From Winogradskyella ludwigii (lineage in GTDB: Bacteria > Bacteroidota > Bacteroidia > Flavobacteriales > Flavobacteriaceae): a stretch of 64,000 nucleotides of DNA. This document shows, piece after piece, positions 27,203 through 36,410 of this stretch; the stretch's first letter is position 1, and each line of letters begins with the position of its first letter. The stretch covers positions 744,001 through 808,000 of the forward strand of contig NZ_JABFDF010000001.1 in assembly GCF_013403985.1 (NCBI RefSeq), given 5' to 3'. The position numbers were made by a program, and so were the translations under genes. The notes under the pieces were generated by a model. The model was not told the origin of the DNA, made no database searches, and was given only the letters and a program-made list of their open reading frames with translations.

Positions 27203-27541
27203 ATAATCTAATATTTAATTGTTGATACTGATTTTGAGTTATTAACTCTTACAATTCAGTATATTAATTAGAGGATTCCTACAATATCGTATTTATTATT
27301 CACGCTTTCATATAAAATCGATAAACCGTAGGTATGCATAGGCCATAAGAAATAACCTGTTTATTCTCTCGACAAACAACACGTTTTCAACAAAGTAAGA
27401 CACAAATAAATAGTCCTAAAAAAAATAAGAATTCAGATTTTGAAGATACTTTTTATATCTATAAGTTGTTATAAATCTATTTTTGAAATGAAATAATTTT
27501 CCTTTAACCCGTCTATAAATCTTTGTAAAAGCCACTTAAAT

Positions 27542-27587
27542 ATAAAAAGCATTGCTTCATGTTAATAATGAGGCAATGCTTTTTATA
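27542..27587. terminator. Bidirectional terminator-like hairpin
   Basis: A long stem, TAAAAAGCATTGC and GCAATGCTTTTTA with inner CTTCAT/ATGAGG pairing, lies between the STAS and PhnA genes. It is positioned to end the minus-strand phnA transcript. The rest of the 27203-27642 gap shows only AT-rich sequence and short palindromes near 27235. Confidence 0.85.
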
Positions 27588-27642
27588 AAATTTAGATGTT
27601 GGTTTTATTAATAGGAAGTCTAAAGACTTAAACCAATAACGA

Positions 27643-28218
27643 TTATAATTTCTTAACGAACTTAGTAATAATTACAGTAAGTGTTGGTCCTACTTTACCT
27701 TCAATATACTCGGCATTATCACGATCTAGTCTAATATTTCTTACAGCAACACCTTGTTTGGCTACCATACTAGATCCTTTTACTTTAAGATCTTTTATTA
27801 AAACTACAGAATCTCCATTCTCTAAAATAACACCATTTACATCACGGTGAATTACTTTATCTACTTCAGGTTCTCCATCTCCAGAGGCTTTAGCCAGTTC
27901 TAATGTATCTTCTTCCATATACATCATCCCTAATAAATCTCGTGTCCAATCTGCTTTAATTCTATTAAGCATTCTCCAAGCCATAATTTTTACAGCGTCG
28001 TGCTCGCTCCACATACTATCATTAAGACACCTCCAATGATTGGCATCTATAGCATCTGAATCGTTCATTTGTTCTATACAGGTTTTAGAAGCATATAATG
28101 CTGTTTGTAATCCGTTTTCCTTTACATCTGGAACAATGAAGACAGATAGGTTTTCTTCACTTCCACTAAGTTCACATTTAGAACCGCTACGTTTTTGTAA
28201 TTCTCTTTCTAATGACAT
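27643..28218 (-). CDS. PhnA/YjdM-family protein
   Basis: A 191-residue cytosolic protein. The C-terminal ~70 residues (DVNGVILENGDSVVLIKDLKVKGSS to GPTLTVIITKFVKKL) are the PhnA/YjdM SH3-like domain. The N-terminal half (MSLERELQKRSGSKCELSG) is the longer form usual in flavobacteria, where the zinc-ribbon cysteines are mostly lost. The old name links it to phosphonate use, but no phosphonate genes are near and the function is not established. Confidence 0.88.
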   Translation of the reverse strand: MSLERELQKRSGSKCELSGSEENLSVFIVPDVKENGLQTALYASKTCIEQMNDSDAIDANHWRCLNDSMWSEHDAVKIMAWRMLNRIKADWTRDLLGMMYMEEDTLELAKASGDGEPEVDKVIHRDVNGVILENGDSVVLIKDLKVKGSSMVAKQGVAVRNIRLDRDNAEYIEGKVGPTLTVIITKFVKKL

Positions 28219-28467
28219 AATTGATAATTAAGCTACAAATGTATAATTAATCTAATGTTTCTCTTATTTTTCTACATAAACCTTTCTAATTACATGCTAA
28301 TTCACAAAAATAAATACTTAAAGTCAGTTGTATTTTTAGAATCGAGCTTTAATACTGTTGAAATAGCTACTACAAAAAAAAATCTTAATTGTTATAGTTT
28401 TAAAATTCTGATGATATGAAATGTCTAATCTGAATGGAAATTATAAAATAGACTTGCAGAAGACTTT

Positions 28468-28959
28468 TTACTCTATGAGATTCCTTTGAAATTGAAGGTC
28501 AATAAAATGGTTGTTTTTTGTGATTTTTTTTAAATAATCAAGCAATGAGAATACCCTATGAAATAAGGTACGTTTTTTTGTTAAAGATTCTATATTATAA
28601 TTTATAATAGCTTCTTGGTTTTCTGTTATAAGCTTTACTAAACCATTTAATCCATGATGGTTAATATTTAACATGTTTACAGAAACATAACCTAGATGTT
28701 TTAGGTTAAACTGACTAGACATAAATCTTGCTCCAGCTCTTACTGCAGAGGTATCTGACTTAAATTTTCTAACATTAACTAAAGAAACATTATCACAAGC
28801 CTCTTTTACATCGCTCAGTAAAGTGTAAGTATTATCCTTACTGTTATTATTTACAAGACATAATTCTAAGTTTGATGTCTGCTTAATTTGTTCAATAAAA
28901 AAGTTTGTTTCTATTTCTTCTTCGTTATTGTGAAAGATTATAATGATGCCTATTTTCAT
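28468..28959 (-). CDS. Truncated, probably inactive GT2-like protein
   Basis: A 163-residue protein that aligns with the glycosyltransferase half of the REC-GT2 gene directly upstream: IIIIFHNNEEEIE with VVIPCYNEEERLL, VNNNSKDNT with VNDGSKDNT, and SAVRAG with EAVRLG. The catalytic DAD of the active copy (GFLDADLST) is replaced by GYVSVNMLN, and the acceptor half of the domain is absent. It starts 24 bases after the REC-GT2 stop, so the two are co-transcribed from the operator-bearing promoter near 30.2 kb. It could be a regulatory subunit or a decaying duplicate. The frame is open without stops, which argues for retained function. Confidence 0.75.
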   Translation of the reverse strand: MKIGIIIIFHNNEEEIETNFFIEQIKQTSNLELCLVNNNSKDNTYTLLSDVKEACDNVSLVNVRKFKSDTSAVRAGARFMSSQFNLKHLGYVSVNMLNINHHGLNGLVKLITENQEAIINYNIESLTKKRTLFHRVFSLLDYLKKITKNNHFIDLQFQRNLIE

Positions 28960-28982
28960 AATTATTTGAATTTTAGAAACCG

Positions 28983-30173
28983 TTATAATAAGGCCGTTTT
29001 TAAGTTACTTGTTTCGGCTACTCTTGTGTTTTGTTTTTTACCTCTATAAACCCAAGCTATTTGTCCTAATTGAAACACAATTTTCACGGAATCTTTCATC
29101 GATAATTTAGAACCGTCTGCATGAATCCATCTTTTTAAAGGTTGCTCACATAGCATTTCTTTTGCTTTCTTTAATCCGAAATGAATACTCATTCTTTTAA
29201 AGATTTCCACATCAAAAATCCATTGGGTTACAAACTTTTTACCAAAGGCAATATCAATAACCTCTTTACGGAAAATCTTAGCACCACATTGTGTGTCTTT
29301 AAAATCCATTCTTAAAATCTTTCTTATAATGAAGTTGATGGTTAAACTGATTATTTTTCTTGCAGATTCTTTAGTAATATCGGCTCCCATTCTAGAGATA
29401 CGCGATCCGCTTACAATTTTAAATTCTGAAGTTTCAATCGTTTTTACTAAATCATCAAAATCTGCTAAATCTGTAGATAAATCGGCATCTAAAAATCCTA
29501 TATAGTCTAAATCTTCTTTTTTAGCCATGTACAACATTCCTAAACGAACAGCTTCTGCCTTACCTCCATTTTGCTCACAATCATATACCGTAATAAAATC
29601 TTCTCTTCCTTTTTGTAAATTCTTTAAAACTTCTAAAGTATTATCCTTACTACCATCATTTACAAAACATAAATGGTAACCTGAATTTTTATCGATATAG
29701 CTTATAAACTCATCACTTAACAAACGTTCTTCTTCATTATAACAAGGAATAACAACACCAACACAACGTTCTTGTATCATTACATCACTTTTAGCTACAG
29801 GGTTTTGCACTTTTGGAGCACCAATTAAGCGTTTTACACGAGCACTGATTTCGTTTAAGCTTAAAGGCTTTTTCATATAATCATCAATACCAAGTTCAAA
29901 AGCTTGAGTAATGGTATCATCTTTAGTGTTACCTGAAAGAATCATTATTGGCGTCGCGTCATTTTTTGTATTTCTTATATACTGTACCACTTCTAATCCT
30001 GACACACCAGGCATATTAATATCTACAATTACTAAGTCTGGATTAAATGTATCATACAATTCTAATCCTTTAGAAGCATCTGTTTCTGTTTTTACTTCGT
30101 AACCTAGTTCTAATAATCTTTTCTCTAATGGAAGTAAAACTAATTGTTGATCGTCGATGGCTAATATTTTCAT
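28983..30173 (-). CDS. Response-regulator receiver fused to GT2 glycosyltransferase
   Basis: A 396-residue fusion. Residues 1-120 are an intact receiver: Asp7/Asp8, phospho-acceptor Asp51 (VDINMPG), Ser80 and Lys102 (MKKPL). Residues ~135-375 form a GT2 domain of the dolichyl-phosphate-glucose synthase type, with GVVIPCYNEEERL, FVNDGSKDNT, the DAD metal motif in FLDADLST, and DTQCGAKIF. No membrane segment is visible. Phosphorylation of the receiver should switch sugar transfer, making this an output enzyme of a two-component system, not a DNA-binding protein. A TAnnTTTG box and a LytTR-type operator lie upstream. A second copy sits at 41087. Confidence 0.93.
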   Translation of the reverse strand: MKILAIDDQQLVLLPLEKRLLELGYEVKTETDASKGLELYDTFNPDLVIVDINMPGVSGLEVVQYIRNTKNDATPIMILSGNTKDDTITQAFELGIDDYMKKPLSLNEISARVKRLIGAPKVQNPVAKSDVMIQERCVGVVIPCYNEEERLLSDEFISYIDKNSGYHLCFVNDGSKDNTLEVLKNLQKGREDFITVYDCEQNGGKAEAVRLGMLYMAKKEDLDYIGFLDADLSTDLADFDDLVKTIETSEFKIVSGSRISRMGADITKESARKIISLTINFIIRKILRMDFKDTQCGAKIFRKEVIDIAFGKKFVTQWIFDVEIFKRMSIHFGLKKAKEMLCEQPLKRWIHADGSKLSMKDSVKIVFQLGQIAWVYRGKKQNTRVAETSNLKTALL

Positions 30174-30205
30174 AATAAATGATGTTTTAATTATTATTTA
30201 CAGGT

Positions 30206-30276
30206 CAAAAGTACTGGAGAAGATGGCTCTAAAATTGAAATTTAGCCGAACCTATATTTTAGTGTAGACGAGTGGT
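30206..30276 (-). promoter_or_regulatory. Putative LytTR operator a and -7 box, REC-GT2 gene
   Basis: On the minus strand a perfect -7 element TACTTTTG (30206-30213) lies 33 bases before the start codon at 30173. GACGAGTGG (plus-strand reading, 30267-30275, inside TGTAGACGAGTGGT) begins 54 bases beyond the box edge. A weaker partner GCCGAACCT begins at 30245, 22 bases from the first. Confidence 0.7.
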
Positions 30277-30355
30277 AGATTGCTATAGATAATTAAAAAA
30301 TAAACCCCTATCAAAATTATATATCTTTACCATATCAATATAGCTTAGGCTTTTA

Positions 30356-33300
30356 ATGAAAGAAACCTCAAATAAATATTTAATAGCTGCGCTACTTTTA
30401 GGATTAGCGTTTCATGGTAGTGCTATATTCTTTACTTTAGAAACTACTTATGATGCCTTAATCCATTTGTTCTTTGCAGACCACTATGCCAATAGCTGGT
30501 TTGAACCTTGGAACTATGAATGGTACACAGGTTTTACCGTTCAGAGTTATCCACCTTTAGTGCATCAATCTATTGGATTACTCTCTATGATTGGTGGTTT
30601 AAAATTTGGGATGTTTAGTGTCGCGCTTATTGCTATTGTCTTGTTTATAACAGGTACGTATCGCTTTTCCTTATTAATGACAGGTAATAAAACCGTTGCT
30701 GGTTATGCATCTTTATTAGCTGTGTTCTCGTCTTCGTTTGTAGAAACGCTTCATATTTTTGGGCAATTACCTAGTATTGTTGGTGTTTCGGTATTGATGC
30801 ATGCTTTACCAGAAATCTATTTATGGTTAAAAACAGGTAAGAAATGGTATTTGGCAACGTCATTGTCTTTAATAGCTGTAACGGTTACGTCACATCATGT
30901 CACACCCATTTTCGGAATGGTCTTCTTTATCTTTCCTTTAATTGGTATGGTTATTATGGATGTATCGAGAGAGCAAGTCAATTCTATGAAAGAAGTGACA
31001 TTCAAACTCTTCCTGAATACTTTTTTCAAACTCTTTAAACGTATTGTAAGCTTTGGAATGCTGTCCTTAGTTTTAATTATAGGCTGTATTTTTCCGTATT
31101 GGTTAAATTCTAAAGCCAACCCAATTACGCAAGTTCCTATTCCTCATGGTTCTCGTGATAACTTTTTAGAAATCACATCCTCTGGACTCGTCTTCTTTTT
31201 GATTCCTTGGGGAATTTTACTCGTCTTACTTCCATATATATTCTACAGATATTATAGTAAGCGTTACTTATTTTTTGGATTATCAGTTACCATTTGTACC
31301 ATTTTAGGAACTGGTGGCACAACGTCTATTCCCCTCAAAATGTTAGGTGAGACTGCTTTTAATATATTAACCTTAGACCGATTTACGCTTTGGGCTTCTA
31401 TCCTATCTATACCATTAATGGGAGAATTTGCCTATCGTTTTGTTGAAGGTGATTTAAAAGAACTCATTCAGTCTAAATTTGGTGCTGTTTATCACAGAAT
31501 TATTGGTGGATTATTAGCAGGATTAGCTGTATTTATGGTCGTTTTCACCATGAGCTTAAACTACTTTAGACCATCGCAACCTCAAAAAATAAAAATGTTA
31601 CCTATTGTGAATTTCTTAAACCAAGATGACCACGATAAATGGCGATTTTTAACACTAGGTTTTGGAGACCAAATGGCTTGGTTAAGTGCACAGACTAATG
31701 CCATGACGGTTGATGGCAATTACCATTCTGCAAGACGCTTACCAGAATTAACCACAAGACCCATTGAGCGTTTAGAAAATTCTAAATTTAAAGGTGTTGC
31801 AGGTATTGGTTCTTTACAACAATTTTTAACCACACCAGAAAAATACAATCTCAAATACATATTTTCTAACGATAAATTTTATGACCCAATCCTCTATTTC
31901 TGTGGTTGGCAACGACTACGACAATTAGAAAACGGTATTATGGTTTGGGAACGTCTCAACATTCCACCAGTATCCTCTATTTTACCAAAAGAAGATGTTG
32001 CTAAATGGTTAAAGATACATTGGGGAATTATGCCTTTTTTAACCGTTTTAATAGCATTTATTCTAAATATTCAAATGCTTTGGGTAAATATGTTAAAGAC
32101 ACGATTTAAACCTTTGCCAGACTTTTTAAACTATTCAGTTACTTATGATAAATTTAATCGCAATGTCTTACGCGTCACACATATTTGGTCGCTCATATTA
32201 ATCGTCGTGGTTTTTTATGGCATCTATTTATTCTATCTCAAAAACGATTCGCAACGCAGTCCAGAAAATGCCATTATTGCCTATTACGATGCTTTAGATT
32301 TTAAAGAATTTGAAAAAGCACATAGTTTAATTGACCCAGAAAGTCAACTACCAATTGCGCAATACATGTTAGAAATCTCAGTTACCGATGGACTTTTGAG
32401 TAGTTATGCCAAAATGGATGCTATTGAAACTGAAATCACCAAACATAACGACAGTACGGTTTCTGCAAAAGTGGTTAGTCAATGGATTACACCTTTAGAA
32501 AAAATTGAAAAAGTTGATTACAAAACCTTATCTAAACACAAAGGGAAATGGTACATACAGCCAGATGATTTAAACAATGATTTGCCACCAGACCAACTGT
32601 ATTCTGATAATGCAACTAAATATTTTAACCAAGGTAGACGACGCATTACCACAGAACAAACACATCACGAAGACATTTTAAAACAACCTGTTTTAGAAGT
32701 AGTTTCGGCTAAATTGGTACAACACAATGGTAGTTATGCTATTATTGGCGAAGTACAAAATATAGACAACGTACCTGCAGATGTTATTTTGAAAGGTACT
32801 TTGTACAATGACGATAATAAAGAATTGGCAACCTACAATGCTAAGTATCATGTGAAGCATAAATTAATGCCAAAAGAATCGAGTAGTTTCCGTATTAATT
32901 TTGAAGGTATTGCCTGGTCTAAAACACAAGATTCTATTCCAGATACGTTTAATCCAGATGAATTTACGCCTATTGAGTTTGAAGAACAACCTACAAAATT
33001 CAATTTACAAGTCGCAGGAAATGTTTCTGGTTCTGATTTATATAAAAACGTGGTGCTAAGTGCTATTGATATTAAAGATAACCTTATAAACGGAAATTTA
33101 TTTAATAGTGGTATTCAAGAAATTACCATACCTCAGCTATTAATCACTTATTATGATGCGAATAAAAACATGGTTTGGGTAGACCATTTATTTGTAAAAG
33201 AAGGCGTAAGGCAACAACGAAAGCAAGATTTTGAATACACTATCTTGAAAGATGGAAAAGTAAACATCATTAATGATAGCATGAAAAACATTTTTGTAAA

Positions 33301-33445
33301 CGGTTTACCAAACGAAAATATTTCAGATAAAATAGTACCAAATAGAATACAAAATCATACCAATGCGCAATTACAAGCTATTGAGCATCCTGATTTTAGT
33401 TATATTAAAATAGAAATTAACACGTATATAGGAAGTCCGAATTAA
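30356..33445 (+). CDS. Large multi-pass membrane protein, PTPS-related/GT-C-like, with periplasmic domains
   Basis: A 1029-residue protein. Residues 1-420 contain about ten membrane segments and resemble the '6-pyruvoyl-tetrahydropterin synthase-related membrane protein' family, whose layout recalls GT-C polyprenyl-sugar transferases. An early acidic loop (LETTYDALIHLFFADHYANSW) fits a GT-C active-site loop. Two further membrane segments lie near 560-580 and 620-640. The C-terminal part has an NTF2-like region (NAIIAYYDALDFKEFEKAHS) and a beta-sandwich like FxLYD domains (EVVSAKLVQHNG). It overlaps the next gene at TAATG and starts a three-gene plus-strand unit. Polymer assembly in the envelope is inferred. 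Confidence 0.7.
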   Translation: MKETSNKYLIAALLLGLAFHGSAIFFTLETTYDALIHLFFADHYANSWFEPWNYEWYTGFTVQSYPPLVHQSIGLLSMIGGLKFGMFSVALIAIVLFITGTYRFSLLMTGNKTVAGYASLLAVFSSSFVETLHIFGQLPSIVGVSVLMHALPEIYLWLKTGKKWYLATSLSLIAVTVTSHHVTPIFGMVFFIFPLIGMVIMDVSREQVNSMKEVTFKLFLNTFFKLFKRIVSFGMLSLVLIIGCIFPYWLNSKANPITQVPIPHGSRDNFLEITSSGLVFFLIPWGILLVLLPYIFYRYYSKRYLFFGLSVTICTILGTGGTTSIPLKMLGETAFNILTLDRFTLWASILSIPLMGEFAYRFVEGDLKELIQSKFGAVYHRIIGGLLAGLAVFMVVFTMSLNYFRPSQPQKIKMLPIVNFLNQDDHDKWRFLTLGFGDQMAWLSAQTNAMTVDGNYHSARRLPELTTRPIERLENSKFKGVAGIGSLQQFLTTPEKYNLKYIFSNDKFYDPILYFCGWQRLRQLENGIMVWERLNIPPVSSILPKEDVAKWLKIHWGIMPFLTVLIAFILNIQMLWVNMLKTRFKPLPDFLNYSVTYDKFNRNVLRVTHIWSLILIVVVFYGIYLFYLKNDSQRSPENAIIAYYDALDFKEFEKAHSLIDPESQLPIAQYMLEISVTDGLLSSYAKMDAIETEITKHNDSTVSAKVVSQWITPLEKIEKVDYKTLSKHKGKWYIQPDDLNNDLPPDQLYSDNATKYFNQGRRRITTEQTHHEDILKQPVLEVVSAKLVQHNGSYAIIGEVQNIDNVPADVILKGTLYNDDNKELATYNAKYHVKHKLMPKESSSFRINFEGIAWSKTQDSIPDTFNPDEFTPIEFEEQPTKFNLQVAGNVSGSDLYKNVVLSAIDIKDNLINGNLFNSGIQEITIPQLLITYYDANKNMVWVDHLFVKEGVRQQRKQDFEYTILKDGKVNIINDSMKNIFVNGLPNENISDKIVPNRIQNHTNAQLQAIEHPDFSYIKIEINTYIGSPN

Positions 33446-34662
33446 TGCCACTTAAACGCACATATCTGTTTCTTTTAGGTTTGATTTTATTATCATCATT
33501 TGCTGTTATACAACAAAATGAAACGGTTAATAAAATTGAATTACTAACCACACAAACCGATTTTAAAGTTGGCACTAACATCGTTTTAAAATTTTCAATT
33601 TCTGAAGTAGAACAACCCTTATTGTATTGCTCTAATAGTTATGGCTCAACAGTGATTTCTTCAACTTTAAAAAACAACACGTTAGAATATTTTATTCCTG
33701 AAAACATCACTAAAAAAATAGGTGTTGTTAATTGGAAATTGTTGGCTAAAAATGAATCTATTTCAGGTGTATTCAACATCAACCCAAAAGCAGAAGTCGC
33801 GACTTTAGAAACCTATATTGGACCACCAAGCATTGAAGCTGGCGGAACAGATTACACCATGTTGGTTGTAATCCCAACGGACTCATTAGACAATCCTGTA
33901 CCAACAAATACTTTGGTAAAAACGAAGCATCAATTTTTAGCTTCAGAAGAAACCAATGACATTTACACGAAGAATTTAATTTCGTGGAGGAATATGTATT
34001 CTAAAAAAGAAAGTGGACGTATGTTGGTCTCTTCAGAAAGTATTGGCATCAATTCTAAAGAATTTACCGTTAATGTGATGCCTGCAATTCCGACGGATTT
34101 TAAAATTTCGGCATCACGACCACATGATTATGCAGATGGCAATCAAATCACAACATTCACCACGTCAATATTAAAAGACAAACAGAATAATGTGATTAGC
34201 GATGGTACTTTCGTCACCTTTTTTATCACCAATTCTGAAGGTAATATTTTAAAAACCACAGGCACAACAATAGATGGTGTTGCGACTTCAAAAATGATTC
34301 ATCCAGATTATGAAGATACTTGGAACATTAAAGCCTATGTTGATGGCATGGCAGAAAGTGATAATATTTCGCTTAACTACAAACAAGTTATTGAAGATTT
34401 CGACGTTACTTTTTCAGACCAAAATAGAACTATAATTGTTGGTCCTTTGCAAAGTTTTATGCAACAAATGATTCCAGATGGATTGCATGTAAAATTGAAA
34501 ATATATCAAAACGAAAAACTCATTAATACCATAACCAAAACATCATTTAATGGTTATGTGAATTTCAAATTAAAACCAGCTATTTATAACAATGGCACCT
34601 ACAATTTTAGCATTGAAACAGCTGGTTTATCAAAAGAATTTAAATCAAAAGAACTATGGTAG
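33445..34662 (+). CDS. Exported Ig-like-domain protein of the polysaccharide locus
   Basis: A 405-residue protein with an N-terminal hydrophobic signal (YLFLLGLILLSSFAVI), then all-beta sequence with two or three Ig/invasin-like modules. One is the stretch YADGNQITTFTTSILKDKQN with GTFVTFFITNSEGN, the usual pattern of a bacterial Ig-like domain. No catalytic motif is visible. It is translationally coupled on both sides: TAATG with the membrane protein before it, and a seven-base overlap with the GH5-like gene after it. It therefore probably belongs to the same periplasmic complex. Function not recognised. Confidence 0.7.
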   Translation: MPLKRTYLFLLGLILLSSFAVIQQNETVNKIELLTTQTDFKVGTNIVLKFSISEVEQPLLYCSNSYGSTVISSTLKNNTLEYFIPENITKKIGVVNWKLLAKNESISGVFNINPKAEVATLETYIGPPSIEAGGTDYTMLVVIPTDSLDNPVPTNTLVKTKHQFLASEETNDIYTKNLISWRNMYSKKESGRMLVSSESIGINSKEFTVNVMPAIPTDFKISASRPHDYADGNQITTFTTSILKDKQNNVISDGTFVTFFITNSEGNILKTTGTTIDGVATSKMIHPDYEDTWNIKAYVDGMAESDNISLNYKQVIEDFDVTFSDQNRTIIVGPLQSFMQQMIPDGLHVKLKIYQNEKLINTITKTSFNGYVNFKLKPAIYNNGTYNFSIETAGLSKEFKSKELW

Positions 34663-36170
34663 GTCTTAACAAAAACATACTACGTTCTATATTAATTGCC
34701 TCATACATTATGATTGTAGCCCTAATCATTTCTGGTGTAAGCGCATTATTTAGTTATCTAAATACAGGTGCAGACCGAAGCACCATGTTGCACACAGAAA
34801 TACAGAAAGTAGAACAGTATTTACCCAAAATAGATTGGGAACCTTTACAAAATGAAGGTCGGTCTATGGACAACCAAACGTTAAACGCTTTACAAAGCAA
34901 TTATTTAGACGCTTGGTATGTAAAACAAATAGCCTATAAAACCAATAAGCCAGCCGGAATAAAAGATTACTACACAGATAGCGCTAGAGAAAATTTATAC
35001 CGTTTTATTGAATTAAATAAAGCCGAAGACATTACTATTGAAGCGACGACACTAAAACACAATCCTACTTTAGAATTTTTTAGTGAAGACGGCCAAATGA
35101 CTGTGATAACAGACCGAAATGTTATAGAATACAAACGTGTTTTTAAAGCTGAAAAGGTCATTTTAGAAACTACCGAAACGTCTAACTACAAAATGGTGTT
35201 TTTATTAGAAGATGGCTTTTGGCGCATTAGACATTTAGTAAAAGAACAAGCTGAGACTTACGATGCTAAAACCGAACCTATTTCGGTTGATAATTTGAAT
35301 ATAAAAGGCATTAACTATTATCCGCAAGCTAATCCTTGGAATATGTTTGGTGACGAATTCTCTGCAGATACTATTTCTAAAGACTTTAAAATTATTAAGG
35401 ATGCTGGTTTAAATTCGGTACGCTTATTTGTGCAATATGAAGACTTCGGCAAAGAACATGTAAATCCTAAAAAACTTGAAAAGCTTAAAGAAACTTTAGA
35501 TTTAGCAGAAGCGCATAATTTAAAAGTGGTGTTAACCTTATTCGATTTCTATGGCGATTATTCTGTGATGAGTTGGACGTTAAATCAACGTCACGCAGAA
35601 ACCATAGTTGAAGCCGTAAAAGACCACAGCGCACTGTTAGCTTGGGATATTAAAAACGAACCCAATTTAGATTTTGAATCTCGGCAAAAAGCCGTTGTTA
35701 TTGCTTGGTTAGATAATATGATTGATTTGGTAAAATCGGTAGATAGTATTCACCCTGTAACTATTGGTTGGTCTAACACGCAAAGTGCTTCCATATTAAA
35801 GGATAAAGTAGATTTTATATCGTTTCATTATTATGAGGATTTAGAACATTTAGATGATGCTATAAAAACCATGAAAACTGAAATACCTAATAAACCCTTA
35901 GTACTTCAAGAATTTGGAATATCTTCTTACTCTGGTTTTTGGAAACCTTTAGGATCATCTGATGAAGACCAAGCTAATTACCACAAAAAAATCCAAGAAC
36001 AAATTGCCGCTAATAATTTGCAATTTATGTCTTGGACTTTATATGATTTTACGGATGTGCCAACGGATGTTGTAGGTAGTCGTCCTTGGCGTCGTAATAC
36101 TCAAAAACACTTTGGGTTTATTGATAAAAATGGGGCAAAAAAGGCATCGTTTAAATACATTTCTAATTAG
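34656..36170 (+). CDS. Membrane-anchored GH5-type glycoside hydrolase
   Basis: A 504-residue protein. One N-terminal membrane anchor (about 9-34) is followed by an NTF2-like domain (about 75-200), then a GH5-like (cellulase-fold) barrel from residue ~215. The acid/base Glu335 lies in AWDIKNEPN and the nucleophile Glu419 in VLQEFGISS; the barrel also has NSVRLFVQYED and FISFHYYED. Hydrolases of this kind often accompany polysaccharide synthesis machines and trim or release the polymer in the periplasm. It is the last gene of the unit starting at 30356. The glycan is unknown. Both catalytic residues are present, so it should be active. Confidence 0.85.
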   Translation: MVGLNKNILRSILIASYIMIVALIISGVSALFSYLNTGADRSTMLHTEIQKVEQYLPKIDWEPLQNEGRSMDNQTLNALQSNYLDAWYVKQIAYKTNKPAGIKDYYTDSARENLYRFIELNKAEDITIEATTLKHNPTLEFFSEDGQMTVITDRNVIEYKRVFKAEKVILETTETSNYKMVFLLEDGFWRIRHLVKEQAETYDAKTEPISVDNLNIKGINYYPQANPWNMFGDEFSADTISKDFKIIKDAGLNSVRLFVQYEDFGKEHVNPKKLEKLKETLDLAEAHNLKVVLTLFDFYGDYSVMSWTLNQRHAETIVEAVKDHSALLAWDIKNEPNLDFESRQKAVVIAWLDNMIDLVKSVDSIHPVTIGWSNTQSASILKDKVDFISFHYYEDLEHLDDAIKTMKTEIPNKPLVLQEFGISSYSGFWKPLGSSDEDQANYHKKIQEQIAANNLQFMSWTLYDFTDVPTDVVGSRPWRRNTQKHFGFIDKNGAKKASFKYISN

Positions 36171-36196
36171 AGTGTATTTACAGCATAAAAAGCAGT

Positions 36197-36240
36197 GAAG
36201 AATCTTTAATCAACTAACTCAATCTTTTAAAAGATTCTTC
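36197..36240. repeat. Inverted repeat between convergent genes
   Basis: GAAGAATCTTT (36197-36207) and AAAGATTCTTC (36230-36240) form an 11-base stem with a 22-base loop; outer GCAG/CTGC can extend it. It sits between the GH5-like gene (plus) and the first GT4 gene (minus). It may act as a terminator, although no U-run follows. Confidence 0.55.
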
Positions 36241-36410
36241 AGTTCTGCATTCTTATGACATACAATCAGAATTTAGGGACTTCTAATTGTAAATAGGGGT
36301 TGTAATTAATTTGGGGCAAAAAAGGGTGATCTCGATTATTAAAAAACAGTAATATAGGTTCAATCTGAGTAGGCAGACAATTATAACTTCGCTCAATTTA
36401 TTTGGATGAA

